Shown here one piece after another: positions 1 through 5,450 of a stretch of DNA of 5,974 bases (positions within the stretch are counted from its first letter, which is position 1; the number at the start of each line of letters is the position of its first letter). The DNA comes from Actinomycetes bacterium (GTDB taxonomy: Bacteria > Actinomycetota > Actinomycetes > Streptosporangiales > Streptosporangiaceae). Position numbers and translations under genes: made by a program. The notes under the pieces were generated by a model. The model was not told where the DNA came from. It searched no databases and saw only the letters and a list, made by a program, of their open reading frames with translations. The stretch lies in NCBI GenBank assembly GCA_025964635.1, contig JAOPYP010000279.1:1-5974 (forward strand). The letters run 5' to 3'.

Positions 1-7
1 GGTACGG

Positions 8-35
8 GATACTGGTCCGTCGGGCGTCACGCCCG
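8..35 (+). promoter_or_regulatory. Possible leader elements upstream of lysS: -10-like hexamer and small hairpin
   Basis: The 102 bases before the lysyl-tRNA synthetase start contain no gene. GATACT at 8-13 matches the -10 consensus at 4 of 6 positions, but any -35 element would lie outside the window. A perfect 6-bp dyad, CGGGCG/CGCCCG with a TCA triloop, occupies 21-35. It could be a leader hairpin or the end of an upstream terminator, but no T-run follows it. I see no T-box or other riboswitch signature. In DNA this GC-rich both elements could arise by chance. Confidence 0.2.
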
Positions 36-86
36 CCGGGGGCACCGGCACCCACCCGCCATTTGAACCGCCATCCACCAGCGTTT

Positions 87-92
87 GAAGGG
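87..92 (+). promoter_or_regulatory. Ribosome binding site choosing the GTG start of lysS
   Basis: GAAGGG lies 10 nt before the GTG at 103. The open frame reaches further up to a TTG at 85, but nothing resembling a Shine-Dalgarno precedes that codon and the RBS itself would then lie inside the gene. This favours GTG-103 as the true start. Confidence 0.55.
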
Positions 93-102
93 CCAGCACA
101 GA

Positions 103-1671
103 GTGTCAGGCGAGGACAGCACGAGCAGCGCGACCAGCAGCCCGGCGGCGGACGCTGAGTCTCCCCAGCCGGGCGCCCCGGCCAGCCGGGCCGACGTGCT
201 GGGCGAGATCCGGCAGCAGCGGATCGACAAGGTTCACCAGCTCCGCGAGCAGGGCATCGACCCGTACCCGCCCGACGCCGTGGAGCGGGTCAGCATCGCG
301 CAGGCCCGGGAGATCGCCGACGGTGAGCCCGCCACCATCGCCGGGCGGATCATGCTGCTCCGGCCCATGGGCAACCTCACGTTCGGCCAGCTGCACGACG
401 AGACCGGCGACATGCAGTTCATGATCTCCCGGCGGGACCTGCCCGGGGACCACGTGCCGGGCTACAAGGCCCTGACGAAACTGCTCGACATCGGCGACTT
501 CGTGGCCGTCGAGGGCTACCGGCTGGCGACCAGGACCGGCGAGCTGTCGGTCGGGGCGCGCAGGGTGACGATCCTGACCAAGTCGCTGCGCCCGCTGCCG
601 GACAAGCACTCCGGACTGTCCAAGGAAGAAGTCCTGCTGCGCAAGCGGTACCTGGACATCCTGCTGCACCGCGAGATCCAGGAGATGATCTACGCGAAGG
701 CCCGGTTCTGGCGGTCCATGCGCCGGTTCCTCGAGGACCGCGGGTTCACCGAGGTGCAGACCCCGGCGCTGGAGCTGACCACCGGCGGCGCGGACGCGCG
801 CCCGTTCGTCGCGCACCACAACTACCTGGACACCGACGTCTGCCTGCGCATCTCCATGGGCGAGCTGTGGCAGAAGCGGCTGCTGGTCGGCGGGCTGGAG
901 CGCACGTTCGAGATCGGCCGCCAGTTCCGCAACGAAAACCAGAGCCGCGAGCATCTCAATGACTACGACCAGATGGAGTTCTACTGGGCGTACGCCAACT
1001 ACGAGACCGGGATGCGGCTGGTCGGGGAGCTGTTCCGGCGGGTGATCAGCGAAACCTTCGGCACCCTGTCCTTCACCCTGCACCGCAACGGCCGGGAGTA
1101 CCAGGTCGACCTGGGCGCGGACTGGGCGCGCTACGACTACTACGAGACGATCAGCCAGATCCTCGGCTTCGACGTCCAGTCCGCCACCGTGGCCAAGCTG
1201 GCCGCCAGCATCGACGACCTGGGCCTGGTGGTGGACCGGGACGGCCTGAACCGGGCCCGGGCCATGGACGCGCTGTGGAAGCACTGCCGCCGCAGCCTGG
1301 CCGGGCCGGGTTTCCTGGTCAACGAGCCGCTGGAAGTCTCGCCGCTGGCCAAGAGCCGGCCGGACCGGCCGGGCATCGTGGAACGGTTCCACGTCATCGT
1401 GGCCGGGAGCGAGCTGGGCAACGGGTACAGCGAGCTGAACGACCCGCTGGAGCAGGCCCGGCGGTTCGAGGAGCAGCAGCGGATGCGTGAGGCCGGGGAC
1501 GCCGAAGCGCAGATGCCCGACCCTGAGTTCGTCGAGGCGCTGGAGTACGGCATGCCGCCGGCCTGCGGGTTCGGGCTCAGCGAGCGGGTGTTCGCGTTCT
1601 TCATGGACAAGAGCGTCCGGGAATGCCAGATCTTCCCGCTGCTGCGCCCCCTGGACCGCGACGGCGGCTGA
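103..1671 (+). CDS. lysS: Lysyl-tRNA synthetase, class II (divergent type)
   Basis: This cytoplasmic enzyme activates lysine with ATP and charges tRNA-Lys. The product is 522 residues from the GTG start, slightly longer than the usual bacterial enzyme (about 500). Residues 1-30 are a low-complexity Ser/Ala/Pro-rich extension. An OB-fold anticodon-binding domain follows at about 78-160, then the class II catalytic core. Visible signatures are RKRYLDIL (181-188), GGADARPF (228-235), motif 2 with FRNE (275-278), the lysine-pocket block GNGYSELND (439-447, equivalent to GNGFSELND of E. coli) and motif 3 with GFGLSER (489-495), whose arginine is the expected ATP-binding residue. All catalytic landmarks are present, so it should be active. 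It is unusual in motif 2, which continues NENQSREHLNDYDQMEFYW instead of the common RNEGISxRHNPEFTMMExY, and in motif 3, which has LSER instead of GIDR. There is no N-terminal membrane domain, so it is not LysX. It could be the housekeeping enzyme or a second copy. The family call is firm; paralogue status is inference. Confidence 0.95.
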   Translation: MSGEDSTSSATSSPAADAESPQPGAPASRADVLGEIRQQRIDKVHQLREQGIDPYPPDAVERVSIAQAREIADGEPATIAGRIMLLRPMGNLTFGQLHDETGDMQFMISRRDLPGDHVPGYKALTKLLDIGDFVAVEGYRLATRTGELSVGARRVTILTKSLRPLPDKHSGLSKEEVLLRKRYLDILLHREIQEMIYAKARFWRSMRRFLEDRGFTEVQTPALELTTGGADARPFVAHHNYLDTDVCLRISMGELWQKRLLVGGLERTFEIGRQFRNENQSREHLNDYDQMEFYWAYANYETGMRLVGELFRRVISETFGTLSFTLHRNGREYQVDLGADWARYDYYETISQILGFDVQSATVAKLAASIDDLGLVVDRDGLNRARAMDALWKHCRRSLAGPGFLVNEPLEVSPLAKSRPDRPGIVERFHVIVAGSELGNGYSELNDPLEQARRFEEQQRMREAGDAEAQMPDPEFVEALEYGMPPACGFGLSERVFAFFMDKSVRECQIFPLLRPLDRDGG

Positions 1672-1691
1672 CCCGCCGGCGGCCTGGCCGC
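1662..1691. terminator. Possible bidirectional hairpin pair between convergent genes
   Basis: Two adjacent GC dyads lie where lysS and the MFS gene converge. One is CGGCGG/CCGCCG (1662-1667 and 1673-1678) with a 5-nt loop spanning the lysS stop codon. The other is GCGGCC/GGCCGC (1679-1684 and 1686-1691) around a single T, so in RNA it would form about 4 bp with a 5-nt loop. No T-run follows on either strand. The position suits a terminator and actinobacterial terminators often lack U-tracts, but stems this short also arise by chance at this GC content. Confidence 0.3.
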
Positions 1692-2944
1692 TAGGAGGCG
1701 AGCCCGCCAGGCTGACCGGAGGCGGCCGGCGCCTGCCGCTCCAGGTGCCTCACGTCGGGCACGAGCAGCACGGCGGCGGTGAGGACCACGATCAGGATGG
1801 CCCCGGCGGCCAGGACGGCCGGGGTACCGAACGAGCCGGCCAGCGGCCCGGCCACCGCCGTGCCGACCGGCGCCAGCGCGAAGCTGCCGAGCGCGTCGTA
1901 GGACGAGAGCCGGGACAGCATGTCGGGCGGGATCTCCTGCTGCATCGCCGTGGCCCAGTTCACGCCGAACACCTCCACGCACCCGCCGGTCAGGAAGGCG
2001 GTCGCGGCGATCACGGGGACCGGGAGGGGAACGGCCAGCGCCAGGAGGAACACGGATTCGGCGGGCACGGCCAGGCTCGCCGCCAGCAGCATCCGGCGCG
2101 GCCGGAATCTGATCATGACAAAACCGCCCAGCACGGCCCCGATACCCTCGGCAGCCAGGATCACCCCCCAGCTCCGAGCCCCGCCGAGGTGGGCGTCCGC
2201 GACCAGCGGGCCGAGCACGCTCTCGGTCCCGGTCAGGATGGCCACGATGAAGGCGAACTGCAGCACGATCACCCAGAGCCAGCGCCGGGTGATGAAGTCA
2301 CGCCAGCCCTCGCGCATCTCGTGCAGCATCCCCGTCCTGGGCGCGGACGGCCGGGCGGGAAAGCGCATGCCCGCCCGCAGCCCGGCGGCCACCGCGAAGC
2401 TCACCGCGTCCGCGGCCAGGCCCCAGCCCGGCCCGGCCAGGCCGGCCACGACACCGCCCAGGGCCGCACCGCCGATCTGGCCGCCGTTCCGGCCGATCCG
2501 GTCCATCGCGTTGGCCTGCGCCCGCTGGCCGGCCGGCACGGTGTGCGGCAGCAGCCCCTCCGCGGCCGGGAGATAGAACCCGGTCCCGACGCCGCGCGCG
2601 GCGGCCAGGGACGCGAGTTCCCAGACCCGGGCGTGGCCGGCCAGCACCAGGATGGCCGACGCGGCCTGGGCCAGGGCCTGGAGCCCATTCGCGGCCACCA
2701 TGACCTGGTGGCGCGGCAGCCGGTCGGCGACCACGCCGCCGAGGATCAGGAAGCCCATCAGCGGAACCAGGTACGCGGCCGCGACGTAGCCCACATCGCT
2801 GGCGGACCCGCCGATCGCCAGGACCGCGAAGGGCAGCGCCACGGTGGCCACCGCGGTCCCGGTCGCCGAGATGACGTCACAGGCCAGCAGGAGCCGGAAG
2901 TTGCTGCTGCGCAGCGGCCCAGAGGGCAGGCTCAGGTGCCTCAT
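1691..2944 (-). CDS. MFS transporter, 12 TM helices, exporter-like (MFS_3/EntS-type)
   Basis: This is a 417-residue secondary transporter of the inner membrane, probably a proton-coupled exporter of a small molecule. About twelve hydrophobic segments are visible, starting near residues 17, 52, 80, 105, 153, 172, 222, 258, 284, 306, 348 and 373. A motif-A-like loop, GGVVADRLPRH (69-79), joins TM2 and TM3, and a charged central loop (about 195-221) separates the two six-helix halves. The pattern of PAAEGLLPHTVP (125-136), QANAMDRIGRNGG (143-155) and, in the second half, VNWATAMQQEIPPDMLSRLSSYD (starting at 328) resembles the MFS_3 group that includes enterobactin exporter-like and macrolide efflux-like proteins. 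The open frame extends to 3058, but the ATG at 2944 has a strong Shine-Dalgarno and avoids overlapping the preceding gene. It follows the phosphoesterase gene by 46 nt on the same strand and is probably co-transcribed with it. The substrate cannot be inferred. Confidence 0.9.
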   Translation of the reverse strand: MRHLSLPSGPLRSSNFRLLLACDVISATGTAVATVALPFAVLAIGGSASDVGYVAAAYLVPLMGFLILGGVVADRLPRHQVMVAANGLQALAQAASAILVLAGHARVWELASLAAARGVGTGFYLPAAEGLLPHTVPAGQRAQANAMDRIGRNGGQIGGAALGGVVAGLAGPGWGLAADAVSFAVAAGLRAGMRFPARPSAPRTGMLHEMREGWRDFITRRWLWVIVLQFAFIVAILTGTESVLGPLVADAHLGGARSWGVILAAEGIGAVLGGFVMIRFRPRRMLLAASLAVPAESVFLLALAVPLPVPVIAATAFLTGGCVEVFGVNWATAMQQEIPPDMLSRLSSYDALGSFALAPVGTAVAGPLAGSFGTPAVLAAGAILIVVLTAAVLLVPDVRHLERQAPAASGQPGGLAS

Positions 2945-2948
2945 CCGG

Positions 2949-2953
2949 CCTCC
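2949..2953 (-). promoter_or_regulatory. Ribosome binding site choosing the start of the MFS gene
   Basis: On the minus strand GGAGG ends 4 nt before the ATG at 2944-2942. It decides against the longer in-frame start at 3058, which would add 38 polar, Arg/Pro-rich residues and overlap the phosphoesterase gene. Confidence 0.75.
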
Positions 2954-2990
2954 GGGGCGGCCAGGAACCTGGCCCGGCCGGAACGGAAGG

Positions 2991-3491
2991 TCACGGGGCC
3001 GGGGTGACCGGGACGATCTTGACGGAGACGAGCTGGCCGTCCCGGACCTCCAGGACACCGACGGTGCCCTGGGGCTGGCGACGGCGGTCGGTGGGCGAGC
3101 CGGGGTTGAAGATCCGCTGCCCGTTCTCGCTGTGGTCGAGCGGGATGTGCGAGTGGCCGAAGACGACCAGCTGGGCGGCGGGGAACCGGCGGCGCATCCG
3201 GGCCGGGCGCCCGGGGGCCGGGCCCGCGTCGTGGATCATCGCCACGCGGAGCCCGTCCAGGTCCAGCTCCAGGGTGTCCGGCGCTCCCCAGGCGGCCACG
3301 TCCGGGCCGTCGTTGTTACCCCGGACCGCCCGGACCGGGGCGCAGCCGGCCAGCTCGTCCAGCACACCCGCGATGCACACGTCGCCCGCATGCAGGATGA
3401 GGTCCGCGCCGCGCAGCTGCTCCGCGACCGGCGGCGGGCAGGACCGCCAGCGGCGCGGCGCGTGCGTGTCGGACAGGACGATCACCTTCAC
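2991..3491 (-). CDS. YfcE/MJ0936-type metallophosphoesterase
   Basis: This is a predicted cytoplasmic calcineurin-like phosphoesterase with a two-metal centre, 166 residues, which is normal for the single-domain YfcE/MJ0936 (Metallophos_2) group. All family landmarks occur in order: SDTH (7-10; D8 and H10), HAGD (34-37; D37), GNND (58-61; N59), a MIHD segment (85-88; H87) in place of the usual HG, and GHSH (112-115; H113 and H115), followed by NPGSPTDRR (129-137), typical of the C-terminal end of this fold. The start is GTG at 3491, with AGGA 7 nt upstream on the minus strand. It is preceded by the ABM/SnoaL fusion gene (81 nt gap) and followed by the MFS gene (46 nt). Relatives hydrolyse phosphodiesters or simple phosphate esters in vitro, and their physiological substrates are mostly unknown, so the role here is open. 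The metal site looks intact. Confidence 0.92.
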   Translation of the reverse strand: MKVIVLSDTHAPRRWRSCPPPVAEQLRGADLILHAGDVCIAGVLDELAGCAPVRAVRGNNDGPDVAAWGAPDTLELDLDGLRVAMIHDAGPAPGRPARMRRRFPAAQLVVFGHSHIPLDHSENGQRIFNPGSPTDRRRQPQGTVGVLEVRDGQLVSVKIVPVTPAP

Positions 3492-3572
3492 GGCCCCATC
3501 CTGCCCGGTGCGGCCCTCCCCCGGGTGTTGGCCGGTCGCCCGGGCGCCGTCGGCCTGGCTGGGTGCCGGAGG

Positions 3573-4598
3573 CTAGCCTGGAGCCAGGCCGAGCTGGGCC
3601 ATAAGGTCCGCCTGATCGAAGTACAAGTGCGTACTGGTGATCTTGCCGTTGTCGACCTCGTAGACACCGCAGAATCGCGCGTCCAGGACCCGGCCGGTCG
3701 GAGCGATCTCGCCGGCCGGGGTGCGCAGGGTGCCGGTGTGCGTGCCGACGAACCGGCCCTCGTGGACCCCTCCCCGGTCGTCGGCGTGGATGGTGACGAT
3801 CTCCAGCCGGTTGTCCGGGAATGCCTCGTTCCACATGGTCCAGATGGTGTCAGCGGCGTCCTGCCCGGACAGTTCCACCCCGCCCGGCGCGCGCAACTCC
3901 AGCCGGTTCAGGTCGGCGAGGGCCATCCAGCCCGCGCGGTCCCGGGTGTTCCACAGTTCGATGTTGCGTTCGATCAGGCTCCGGGTGTCTCCCTCGCGCA
4001 CGGACGAGAACCTCAGCGTGAACTCCTCGACCGTCCGGACCTGGGTGTGCGTCACCGCGGCCAGGTCGGTGCGCAGGGTCGCCACTCCGGACCGGCCGGC
4101 CGCCAGGGCCGCGTGGTCCTGCCACGCGGTCACCGCGATGCAGTGCCCGGTTTCCCTGTCGGCCAGGAACTGCGTGCTGCACAGGCCCGGCATCTGCATC
4201 AGCGCGGGCACGCCCGTGTTCCGGAATTCCACGATGGCCGCGTCCAGGTGGGCCGGGTCAGCGTCGATCCGGGTCATCCGTACTCCGGCCCCGGTGGGCG
4301 GCCGGCTGCGGCGGGCGAAGACGGCCGCCTCATAATGCTCGACCGTCACAGTGCCACTGATCAGTTCGGTCAGCTCTTTGCGCGGGACCTCAACGGCCTG
4401 CTCGCTTGCGGCCATCGCGTCAGCCGTGTCCCAGTACGACGCGATCACGCAGACTCCCAGGTCGGCGTTGGTGAGGACGGCTATCCCCCGGGTGCCGGGC
4501 TGGGCTTCGACATGCGGGCGGACGCTCCCCTCGAGGTAGCGGGTCGCCTCGTCCAGCCGGGCCGGGTCGCCGACCAGCATGTTCATCCGGACGTGCAT
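3573..4598 (-). CDS. Fusion of two ABM-like domains and a SnoaL/NTF2-like domain
   Basis: The product is a 341-residue, probably cytoplasmic protein; I see no signal peptide or membrane segment. Residues 1 to about 95 and about 105 to 198 look like two tandem ferredoxin-like dimeric alpha/beta barrel (ABM-type) modules. Each begins with a short strand and an acidic D/P segment (VGDPARLDEATRYL at 9-22; IDADPAHLDAAIVEF at 111-125), then a G-x-x strand region and an aromatic strand (ASYWDTADAM; VTAWQDHAAL). Residues about 205-338 resemble SnoaL-like polyketide cyclases: RNIELWNTRDRAGW (211-224), FPDNRLEI (260-267), EGRFVGTHTGTL (280-291) and a closing VYEVDNGKITSTHLYFDQ (312-329). ABM proteins include monooxygenases and heme-degrading enzymes, and SnoaL folds include cyclases, isomerases and hydrolases, so an enzymatic or ligand-binding role is likely but the reaction is unknown. 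The start ATG has an excellent AAGGAG 6 nt upstream. It is probably the first gene of a three-gene leftward unit with the phosphoesterase and exporter. Domain calls are by pattern recognition only. Confidence 0.82.
   Translation of the reverse strand: MHVRMNMLVGDPARLDEATRYLEGSVRPHVEAQPGTRGIAVLTNADLGVCVIASYWDTADAMAASEQAVEVPRKELTELISGTVTVEHYEAAVFARRSRPPTGAGVRMTRIDADPAHLDAAIVEFRNTGVPALMQMPGLCSTQFLADRETGHCIAVTAWQDHAALAAGRSGVATLRTDLAAVTHTQVRTVEEFTLRFSSVREGDTRSLIERNIELWNTRDRAGWMALADLNRLELRAPGGVELSGQDAADTIWTMWNEAFPDNRLEIVTIHADDRGGVHEGRFVGTHTGTLRTPAGEIAPTGRVLDARFCGVYEVDNGKITSTHLYFDQADLMAQLGLAPG
3576..3589. repeat. Short dyad at the 3' end of the ABM/SnoaL gene
   Basis: GCCTGG/CCAGGC arms of 6 bp flank an AG spacer, and a 10-bp palindrome, AGGCTAGCCT (3570-3579), covers the TAG stop codon. 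Another 10-bp palindrome, CGCCCGGGCG, sits at 3537-3546 in the 81-nt gap to the phosphoesterase gene. Together they could fold into a weak attenuating hairpin that lowers downstream expression. There is no T-run, and chance is a real alternative. Confidence 0.25.
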
Positions 4599-4905
4599 GA
4601 TTGTCTCCTTGTCCGCCTTTCCCGGCGGTCAGGTATCCGCGCCCGGCGGTGCGGCCGCATCCGCGATCGGTGCGGTCGTCGGCAGCGATGCGCTCGAGGC
4701 GCGCTACCCGGCCAGCAGGAACGACAAGTCGTCGCTAGCGCTGTCTGTCGTGAACCCCGTCCACACCGCGCCACGGCTGGTCCCCCTGTGGGCACTAAGC
4801 CCCTGCTGCCACCCCGGGACCCGCTGTGCGCGGTTCGTCCAGTCAAACACCGCGGCACCGGCCAGGCAAGGGTATCGCGGGACAGCCTGCCTGCCCGGAC
4901 CGAAC
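4599..4905. other. Intergenic stretch with no supported gene
   Basis: About 300 bases separate two divergently oriented genes. The minus strand carries the AAGGAG ribosome binding site of the ABM/SnoaL gene at 4605-4610. Beyond that I find no convincing gene. Open frames exist on both strands (for example 4579-4914 plus and 4583-4924 minus), but they begin inside or run into neighbouring genes or operators, have no Shine-Dalgarno and encode Arg/Pro/Ser/Ala-rich products unlike any family I know. The promoter of the leftward unit should lie here; I could not find a clear -35/-10 pair for it. The base composition looks somewhat less GC-rich than the flanking genes. Confidence 0.5.
4605..4610 (-). 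promoter_or_regulatory. Strong ribosome binding site of the ABM/SnoaL gene
   Basis: AAGGAG on the minus strand lies 6 nt before the ATG at 4598-4596. It is the best Shine-Dalgarno match in the window and fixes the start of the fusion protein. Confidence 0.8.
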
Positions 4906-4929
4906 TATTTTTGAACGTGTTCAAAAATA
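4906..4929. promoter_or_regulatory. Operator-like inverted repeat 1 (probable TetR site)
   Basis: This is a perfect dyad with 11-bp arms, TATTTTTGAAC and its complement, around a GT spacer. It is strikingly AT-rich in very GC-rich DNA. Its core, TTGAAC-GT-GTTCAA (4911-4924), recurs 51 bp downstream as TTGAAC-AC-GTTCAA. It lies just upstream of a candidate -35 element and about 80 bp before a membrane-protein/TetR gene pair. Palindromes of about this size with a TTGAAC half-site are typical TetR-family operators. Binding by the neighbouring regulator is inferred. The dyad is not followed by the T-run expected of a terminator end and lies far from the 3' end of any gene. Confidence 0.75.
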
Positions 4930-4932
4930 TGC

Positions 4933-4962
4933 TTTACGTCGCGGTCGTCCCAGGCGCATACT
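4933..4962 (+). promoter_or_regulatory. Candidate promoter of the membrane-protein/TetR operon
   Basis: TTTACG (4933-4938; 4 of 6 to TTGACA) and CATACT (4957-4962; 4 of 6 to TATAAT) are separated by 18 bp. Transcription would begin near 4969, inside operator dyad 2, leaving a leader of about 38 nt before the ATG at 5007. The two dyads bracket this promoter, so a bound regulator should block RNA polymerase. This is the best candidate pair I found; the start site is inferred. Confidence 0.45.
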
Positions 4963-4975
4963 TGAACACGTTCAA
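4962..4975. promoter_or_regulatory. Operator-like inverted repeat 2 (probable TetR site)
   Basis: TTGAAC-AC-GTTCAA is a 14-bp dyad with 6-bp arms, identical in both half-sites to the core of dyad 1; only the central dinucleotide differs (AC against GT, which are complements). Its centre is 51 bp from the centre of dyad 1, close to five helical turns, which could place two bound dimers on the same DNA face. It starts on the last base of the candidate -10 element and ends 31 nt before the membrane-protein start codon. Confidence 0.75.
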
Positions 4976-5006
4976 CTCATCAGAGTCCCGATCCCGGGGA
5001 GGCGCG

Positions 5007-5450
5007 ATGGGCGCCGTCGTCACTTACCTCGTCTACCTGGCCATCAGCGTCAGCCTCACGGTCGGCGCGGGCCTGGCCCTGGCCCGCAGCGGCCGGGTCT
5101 TCCTGCGGGATGTGTTCGGCGGCGATGAAGCGCTCGCCGAGGCCGTCAACCGGCTCCTGGTGGTCGGCTTCTACCTGCTCACGCTGGGGTTCGTGGTGCT
5201 GGCCATGCGGCCGTCCGTGGAGATCACCGGGGTCCGGCAGGCGGCCGGGGTGCTGTCCGTGAAGATCGGCGAGGTGCTGCTGGTCCTGGGCGCCCTGCAC
5301 CTGATGAACTTCGTCATCTTCCGCCGGATCCGGCGCCGCCCGGCGGCCGCCGCGACTGGGCCGGTCCGCCGCGGGCCGCAGCCGACCCGGGCGCTCCGGC
5401 TCGGTCCCCCGCTGGACACCCCACCGCGTGACCCCCAGGACGTACATTGA
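5007..5450 (+). CDS. Conserved-type integral membrane protein with three TM helices, function unknown
   Basis: The product is 147 residues and probably sits in the cytoplasmic membrane. Three hydrophobic segments are clear: about 5-26, 49-67 and 81-105. The first loop contains RSGRVFLRDVFGGDEALAEA (28-47), and RRIRRR (106-111) plus a Pro/Arg-rich tail of about 35 residues follows TM3. The positive tail suggests a cytoplasmic C-terminus. It resembles small uncharacterised actinobacterial membrane proteins that I recall next to TetR regulators; I know of no assigned function and recognise no catalytic or transport motif. The ATG is preceded by GGGGAGG (4996-5002), with 4 nt between GGAGG and the start. 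The frame is open far upstream, but that is an artefact of GC bias: the operators and RBS fix this start. Its stop overlaps the TetR start by 4 nt, so the two are translationally coupled. Expression is probably repressed through the twin dyads upstream. A ligand efflux, sensing or envelope role is possible but unsupported. Confidence 0.85.
   Translation: MGAVVTYLVYLAISVSLTVGAGLALARSGRVFLRDVFGGDEALAEAVNRLLVVGFYLLTLGFVVLAMRPSVEITGVRQAAGVLSVKIGEVLLVLGALHLMNFVIFRRIRRRPAAAATGPVRRGPQPTRALRLGPPLDTPPRDPQDVH
5437..5440 (+). promoter_or_regulatory. Ribosome binding site choosing the TTG start of the TetR gene
   Basis: AGGA ends 6 nt before TTG at 5447, whereas the alternative GTG at 5456 would be 15 nt away. 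The TTG start also gives the TTGA overlap with the preceding stop codon, a common arrangement in actinobacterial operons. The GTG cannot be fully excluded. Confidence 0.5.

Noticed and set aside
63..68. Isolated TTGAAC upstream of lysS, like the operator half-site
   Set aside because: No inverted partner lies at the right distance, so there is no dyad; a single 6-mer is expected by chance.
106..1392. Minus-strand open frame of 428 codons opposite lysS
   Set aside because: The product is low-complexity (Val/Gln/Gly/Pro/Ala-rich) with no family resemblance, and the plus strand there encodes an unmistakable LysRS.
1487..3007. Plus-strand open frame of 506 codons opposite the MFS gene
   Set aside because: The translation is Gly/Arg/Gln/His-rich low complexity with no domain. 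It is a GC-bias shadow of a clear 12-helix transporter on the other strand.
2945..3058. N-terminal extension of the MFS protein from the start at 3058
   Set aside because: It adds polar Arg/Pro/Ser-rich residues, overlaps the phosphoesterase gene, and ignores the strong GGAGG next to the ATG at 2944.
4820..4850. GCGGTTCGTCC string resembling a tRNA T-arm
   Set aside because: No matching acceptor stem, anticodon arm or D-arm could be found around it; chance resemblance.
4579..4914. Possible small plus-strand gene (111 codons) in the large gap
   Set aside because: The start lies antisense inside the ABM/SnoaL gene, with no RBS and no recognisable product, and its end runs into operator dyad 1.
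4583..4924. Possible minus-strand gene (113 codons) in the large gap
   Set aside because: It begins inside operator dyad 1, overlaps the start of the ABM/SnoaL gene, has no RBS, and encodes an Arg/Ser/Gly-rich product typical of noncoding GC-rich DNA.
4906..4929. Dyad 1 read as an intrinsic terminator
   Set aside because: The stem is A/T-rich rather than GC-rich, the nearest upstream 3' end on either strand is far away, and its core is repeated beside a promoter, which fits an operator better.
2844..5450. Plus-strand open frame of 868 codons spanning several genes
   Set aside because: Only its last 147 codons, from the ATG at 5007, have an RBS and a plausible protein. The upstream part is antisense to three well-supported genes, is low-complexity (Gly/Arg/Pro/Val) and crosses both operator dyads; it stays open because of GC bias.
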